Source of the DNA: CAIKMD01 sp963729935
Lineage (GTDB): Bacteria; Pseudomonadota; Alphaproteobacteria; ATCC43930; CGMCC-115725
Direction of reading: 5' to 3'
NCBI GenBank assembly: GCA_963729935.1
Contig: CAVSPW010000002.1
Coordinates: 434,001-498,000 of the forward strand
DNA length: 64,000 bases
Numbering within the stretch: position 1 is the first letter of the stretch; each line of letters starts with the position of its first letter. Both the position numbers and the translations under genes were made by a program. Positions 60,258 through 64,000 of this stretch are shown in pieces. The notes beneath the pieces are model-generated. The model was not told where the DNA came from. It worked only from the letters and a program-made list of their open reading frames with translations, and searched no databases.

Positions 60258-61481
60258 ATGAGTGCAGACGCCACGGCGCAAGTCGTCGATCTTCCGCTCC
60301 GCTCGCTGAAAACGCAGCTGCCGATCATGCTCGTCAGCCTGGCCCATGGGTCGACCCATTGGGTGGTCGCGACATTCTACCTGCTTTTACCGTCGCTCAG
60401 CCGTGGTCTCGGCCTGAACTACACCGAAACCGGGTTCCTCGTGACCTCGCTGTTCATCGGCTCGGTCATCGCCAACCTCCCGAGCGGGATTCTGGTCGAT
60501 TTGACCGGGCGCCGGATCGCGATCCAGATCGCGTCGCTGCTGCTCTGCACCGTCTCGCTCGCGGCGCTCGGCATCGTCACCGGATTCGCGGCTTTGTGCC
60601 TGTGTCTCGGGCTCCTCGGCGTCGCCAATGTGATGTGGCACCCGGCCGCGATTTCCTGGCTCTCGATTCGCCTGCCGAGAAACCGGGGTTATTCGATGTC
60701 GGTCCATTCGCTCTTCGCCAATCTCGGCGACGCCGCCGGACCCGTGGCGGCAGGCTGGATGCTGCTGAGCCTTTCGTGGCAGCACACCGCCGAGATCAAC
60801 GCCTTCGCTTGCGTCGTCTGCGCCATCGCGCTGGGGCTCTTTCTCGGCCGCGGCGATCGCGACGCCGGCATGCCGCGCCGGCCCGGAGCCAAAGAATATT
60901 GGTCGGGCCTTGCCCTGCTGCTGCGCTCGCCCGCGCAATGGAGCTTTTTTCTCATGGCGGGCTGCCGCACTTTGACCCAGACCGGGCTCTTGGCTTTCCT
61001 GCCGCTCTATCTCTCGCATGATCTGGGCCTGAGCCCCTTCGCCATGGGGCTTGCGATGATGGCGCTGCAGCTCGGCGGCATGGTCGCGACGCCCTTCGCC
61101 GGTATCCTCTCCGACCGCATCGGACGGCGCCCGATCGTGCTCGCGGGGATGGGCAGCACGACCGTGGTCGTCATCGCGCTCACTTTCGTGCGCGATCCGG
61201 TGATCTATGTCGTCTGCGTCTCGATCCTGGGCTTCTTCATGTATGCGACGCGGCCGGTGATCCAATCCTGGCAGATGGACCGCTCGCCGCCCGCTTTGGT
61301 CGCCTCGATGACCAGCGCCATGTTCACCGTGCAGGCGGTGATGTCGGCGACCGCGCCGATCGTCGGCGGCCTTCTCGCCGACCGCTTCGGTCTGATCTCG
61401 GTGTTCTATTTCCTCGCGGCCTCGGTGCTGGCCGCCAATCTCCTCTGCCTGACCATACCCAAAACGGAGCACGGCGCATGA
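60258..61481 (+). CDS. MFS transporter
   Basis: A 407-residue transporter with twelve predicted helices. The cytoplasmic loop motifs are visible: ILVDLTGRRIA after TM2, and ILSDRIGRRPIVLAGMGSTT in the second half. TM1 contains LVSLAHGSTHWVVATFYLLL, reminiscent of fosmidomycin-resistance-type exporters. ATG 60258 is chosen; ATG 60246 and 60222 are alternatives. It overlaps the CoA-transferase gene (ATGA), so the two products probably handle the same organic acid. Substrate unknown. Confidence 0.92.
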   Translation: MSADATAQVVDLPLRSLKTQLPIMLVSLAHGSTHWVVATFYLLLPSLSRGLGLNYTETGFLVTSLFIGSVIANLPSGILVDLTGRRIAIQIASLLLCTVSLAALGIVTGFAALCLCLGLLGVANVMWHPAAISWLSIRLPRNRGYSMSVHSLFANLGDAAGPVAAGWMLLSLSWQHTAEINAFACVVCAIALGLFLGRGDRDAGMPRRPGAKEYWSGLALLLRSPAQWSFFLMAGCRTLTQTGLLAFLPLYLSHDLGLSPFAMGLAMMALQLGGMVATPFAGILSDRIGRRPIVLAGMGSTTVVVIALTFVRDPVIYVVCVSILGFFMYATRPVIQSWQMDRSPPALVASMTSAMFTVQAVMSATAPIVGGLLADRFGLISVFYFLAASVLAANLLCLTIPKTEHGA

Positions 61482-62650
61482 GCAAGCTTCCGCTCTCCCG
61501 CTTCAAGGTGATCGATCTGACGCGCGTGCGCGCCGGCCCCACATGCGTGCGTCAGCTCGCCGATTGGGGCGCCGATTGCATCAAGGTCGAAACGCCCGGG
61601 CCGGACGGCTTCACCGCCGAGCGCAACGGACCCGATTTTCAGAATCTTCATCGCAACAAGCGCAGCATCACGCTCGATTTGAAACAAGCGGCGGGCGTCG
61701 CGATCCTGAAGCAGCTCGTCGCCGACGCCGATGTACTGGTCGAGAATTACCGGCCCGACGTGAAGTTCCGCCTCGGCATCGATTACGAGAGTTTGAAACC
61801 CGTCAACCCGCGCCTCGTCTATGCCAGCATCTCGGGCTTCGGCCAAGACGGGCCCTATCGCGACCGGCCGGGCTTCGACCAGATCGCGCAGGGCATGGGC
61901 GGGCTGATGTCGATCACCGGCATTCCGGGTCAGGGCCCGGTGCGCGCCGGCATTCCGATCGCCGATCTCTGCGCCGGCATCTTCGCGGCGCAAGGTATCC
62001 TCATCGCGCTCTTGGAGCGCGAGGAATCGGGCGAAGGCCAATGGGTCCAATCCTCGCTGCTAGCAGCGCAAATCGCGATGCTCGATTTCCAGGCCGCGCG
62101 CTGGCTCATCGCCAAGGAAGTGCCGGGCCAGGCCGGCAACAACCACCCGACCAACATCCCGACCAACGTCTATCGCACCAAGGACGGCCACATCAACATC
62201 TCGGCGGCGGTCAACGAGATCTATGCGCGCATGTGCAACGCCATGGGCGCGCCGCAACTCGCAACCGACCCGGAATTCGCGACGCCCAAGGCGCGGCGCC
62301 AGAATCGCGACAAGCTCAACGCGATCATCGACGAGATCTGCGCGACGCGAACCTCGGCGGAATGGGTCGAGGCGTTGAACGCGGCGGGCGTGCCTTGCGG
62401 CCCGATCTACAAGATGGACGAGGTCTTCGCCGACCCGCAGGTCAAGCATCTGAAGATGGCCGTGCCGATCGAGCATCCGAAATTGGGCCATCAAGAGCTC
62501 TTGAACCAGGCGATGATCTTGAGCCGCACGCCGTCCGAGATCCGCACCCCGACCCCCGAGCACGGCCAGCATACGGATGAGGTCTTGAAAAACCTCGGCT
62601 ATGACGCGGCCGCGATCGAAAAGCTCAGGGCCGAAAAGGTGGTGGCGTAG
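61478..62650 (+). CDS. CaiB/BaiF family CoA-transferase
   Basis: A 390-residue class III CoA-transferase. It begins LSRFKVIDLTRVRAGPTCVR and contains the ADWGADCIKVETPG block, NKRSITLDLK, ADVLVENYRPDVKFRLG and YASISGFGQDGPYRDRPGFD. The catalytic aspartate is expected soon after the last motif, within FDQIAQGMGG. Members transfer CoA between carboxylic acids such as oxalate/formate, carnitine or itaconate. The coupling to an MFS transporter suggests an imported acid. Specificity unknown. Confidence 0.94.
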   Translation: MSKLPLSRFKVIDLTRVRAGPTCVRQLADWGADCIKVETPGPDGFTAERNGPDFQNLHRNKRSITLDLKQAAGVAILKQLVADADVLVENYRPDVKFRLGIDYESLKPVNPRLVYASISGFGQDGPYRDRPGFDQIAQGMGGLMSITGIPGQGPVRAGIPIADLCAGIFAAQGILIALLEREESGEGQWVQSSLLAAQIAMLDFQAARWLIAKEVPGQAGNNHPTNIPTNVYRTKDGHINISAAVNEIYARMCNAMGAPQLATDPEFATPKARRQNRDKLNAIIDEICATRTSAEWVEALNAAGVPCGPIYKMDEVFADPQVKHLKMAVPIEHPKLGHQELLNQAMILSRTPSEIRTPTPEHGQHTDEVLKNLGYDAAAIEKLRAEKVVA

Positions 62651-62654
62651 CGCC

Positions 62655-63299
62655 TCAGCTTCCCGGGCAGGTCACGCCCGTGCCGCCCAAGCCGCAATAG
62701 CCGCCCGGATTCTTCGCCAGATATTGTTGATGGTAGTCTTCGGCGTAATAGAAGGCCGGCGCGTCGGCGATCTCGGTCGTGATCGCGTTATAACCTTTGG
62801 CCTTCAAGGCCGGTTCGTAAGCCTGGCGCGACGCCTCGGCGGCCTTCTTCTGCGCCGGGGTCGAGCAATAGATCGCCGAGCGGTATTGCGTGCCGACATC
62901 GTTGCCCTGGCGCATGCCCTGGGTCGGGTCGTGGCTTTCCCAGAATGTCTTGAGCAGCGTCTCGAAGCTCACCTTCTTCGGATCGTAGACGACGAGCACG
63001 ACCTCGGTATGGCCGGTGCGGCCGGAGCAGACCTCTTCATAGGCCGGGTTGGGGGTGTAGCCCCCGGCATAGCCGACCGCCGTCGTATAGACGCCGGGCA
63101 ATTGCCAGAAGCAGCGCTCGGCGCCCCAGAAACAGCCCATGGCGAAGATCGCGCTCTCGAGCCCGTCCGGAAAAGGCGGCTCGAGCCGGTTGCCGTTCAC
63201 GAAATGGCGCTCGGGCACGCGCATCTTCTGCGCCCGTCCGGGCAGCGCCTCGTCGCGGCTGGGCAGTTCGAGCTTCTTGCGGGACATGAGCGACCACAT
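62655..63299 (-). CDS. msrA: Peptide-methionine (S)-S-oxide reductase
   Basis: A 214-residue MsrA repairing oxidised methionine. The catalytic motif is AMGCFWGAERCFW with Cys56. GVYTTAVGYAGGYTPNPAYE and HTEVVLVVYDP follow, with the DPTQGMRQGNDVGTQYRSAI block. Resolving cysteines are probably in the C-terminal GYCGLGGTGVTCPGS. A 40-residue N-terminal extension contains PERHFVNGNRL, common in the longer cytosolic form. The ATG at 63299 follows GAGGAGACTTGGC. It converges on the CoA-transferase, five bases apart. Confidence 0.95.
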   Translation of the reverse strand: MWSLMSRKKLELPSRDEALPGRAQKMRVPERHFVNGNRLEPPFPDGLESAIFAMGCFWGAERCFWQLPGVYTTAVGYAGGYTPNPAYEEVCSGRTGHTEVVLVVYDPKKVSFETLLKTFWESHDPTQGMRQGNDVGTQYRSAIYCSTPAQKKAAEASRQAYEPALKAKGYNAITTEIADAPAFYYAEDYHQQYLAKNPGGYCGLGGTGVTCPGS

Positions 63300-63388
63300 G
63301 CCAAGTCTCCTCGCTAAGGTTCCCGTCAATATGGCGCGTCCGCGGTGCGACTGCTAGGCTTTGCCGAACAACGGAAGCGAGGTTCGCG

Positions 63389-64000
63389 ATGGCACCGACG
63401 ATCGTGGTGATTGCCGCCGGCGAGATGGGCGCCGCCATCGGCCAGCGCCTGCGGCTGCGCGGCGCGACCGTGCGCACGGCGCTCAAAGGGCGCAGCCAGG
63501 CCACCGTCGCGCGCGCCCAGGCCGCGGGACTGATCGCCGTCGAAGACGATGCGAAACTCGTCGAGAACGCGGATTTCGTCCTCTCGGTCATGCCGCCCGG
63601 CGAGGCCAAGGGACTGGCGCAGCGTCTGGCGCCGGCGCTCACCGCGCTCGAGCGCAAGCCCGTCTTCGCCGATTGCAACGCGGTCGCGCCCGCGACCGTG
63701 CGCGACATCGCCGCCGTGATCGCGCCCACGGGCTGCGCCTTCGCCGATATCGGTATTCTGGGGGCCCCGCCGCCCAAGGACGGCGCGGCGAGTCCGCGTC
63801 TTTATGCGTCGGGCGAGGGCGCGCGGCGCGCTTTGGCGCTCAAGGATTTCGGCCTCGACATGCGGATCGTCGAGGGCGGGATCGGCGAGGCCTCGGCCGT
63901 CAAGATGGGCTATGCCTGCCTCACCAAAGGCTCGCAGGCGATTGGCGCCGCCATGATGCTGGGCGCCATGCGCAATCGCGTCGCGCCCGTCGTCAAGGAC
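63389..64000 (+). CDS. NAD(P)-binding dehydrogenase with DUF1932 domain, 5' part
   Basis: The first 204 codons of a gene cut by the window end. The N-terminal Rossmann domain has VVIAAGEMGAAIGQRLRLRG at residues 6-25, with Ala in place of the first Gly of GxGxxG, and SVMPPGEAKGLAQRL. The second part matches the DUF1932 domain of 6-phosphogluconate dehydrogenase-like proteins: EASAVKMGYACLTKGSQAIG then AAMMLGAM. The ATG at 63389 follows GGAAGCGAGG. It is divergent from msrA. A beta-hydroxyacid dehydrogenase activity is likely; substrate unknown. Confidence 0.88.
   Translation, partial: MAPTIVVIAAGEMGAAIGQRLRLRGATVRTALKGRSQATVARAQAAGLIAVEDDAKLVENADFVLSVMPPGEAKGLAQRLAPALTALERKPVFADCNAVAPATVRDIAAVIAPTGCAFADIGILGAPPPKDGAASPRLYASGEGARRALALKDFGLDMRIVEGGIGEASAVKMGYACLTKGSQAIGAAMMLGAMRNRVAPVVKD

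Noticed and set aside
1..64000. CRISPR arrays, IS elements or prophage
   Set aside because: No regularly spaced direct repeats, transposase, integrase or phage structural genes were found on reading both strands.

Overview
The window is about 64 kb of dense, GC-rich chromosomal DNA that reads as a free-living alphaproteobacterium. The lineage call rests on TrcR (DUF1013), a DUF1192 protein, a three-gene split pntAA-pntAB-pntB operon, COQ9 near rpsU, a fba-thiE pair and a ROSE-like RNA thermometer. The tkt-gap-fba-thiE order resembles Rhodospirillales and relatives; this is inference from gene order, not a phylogeny. I see no IS element, prophage, integrase, rRNA operon or CRISPR array. About 63 genes are supported, including one tRNA, one small gene of only 57 codons, one apparently frameshifted gene and two genes cut by the window edges.

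Layout. 0-4 kb: the 3' end of one molybdopterin dehydrogenase subunit, a low-GC fatty acid hydroxylase, a second, stand-alone molybdopterin subunit, and tRNA-Gln. 4-9 kb: central carbon operon tkt-gap-(small orphan)-fba-thiE. 9.7-12.2 kb: epmA divergent from efp, then an inositol monophosphatase. 12.2-15.6 kb: an envelope module of an OmpA-like secreted protein, a MotA/ExbB-like channel and a MotB/OmpA-like stator partner. 15.7-20.6 kb: a Lys/Ala-rich histone-like protein, rpmE, a ROSE-controlled Hsp20, and a 1153-residue membrane-anchored coiled-coil protein with an internal tandem repeat. 20.6-27 kb: thioesterase, DUF1192, quinone oxidoreductase, TrcR, and two divergent acyl-CoA synthetases. 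27-35 kb: ubiX, pfkA, a GGDEF protein, purEK, coq9, def, a TPR protein, rpsU and a NUDIX hydrolase. 35-40 kb: a broken lipoprotein gene, the pnt operon and an ECF sigma/anti-sigma pair.

40-56 kb is rich in cell-surface carbohydrate functions. It holds an OpgC-type acyltransferase followed by two SGNH-hydrolase paralogues, one of which has lost every catalytic signature residue, and then a UDP-uronate-type epimerase. After a CoA ligase, an oligopeptidase and an ABC1 kinase comes galE, a glycoside-hydrolase/GT2 fusion and an ABC exporter. I read these as two cassettes for making, exporting and decorating a periplasmic or surface glucan. 56-64 kb: TerC, an orphan LivK-type binding protein, an orphan FlhF/SRP-like protein lacking the P-loop lysine, DedA with a small secreted Cys protein, an MFS/CoA-transferase pair, msrA and a truncated dehydrogenase.

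The best candidates for something undescribed are the OpgC/pseudo-SGNH/SGNH cassette, the galE/GH-GT2/ABC cassette, the Mot-like envelope module, and the lysine-less FlhF-like protein.
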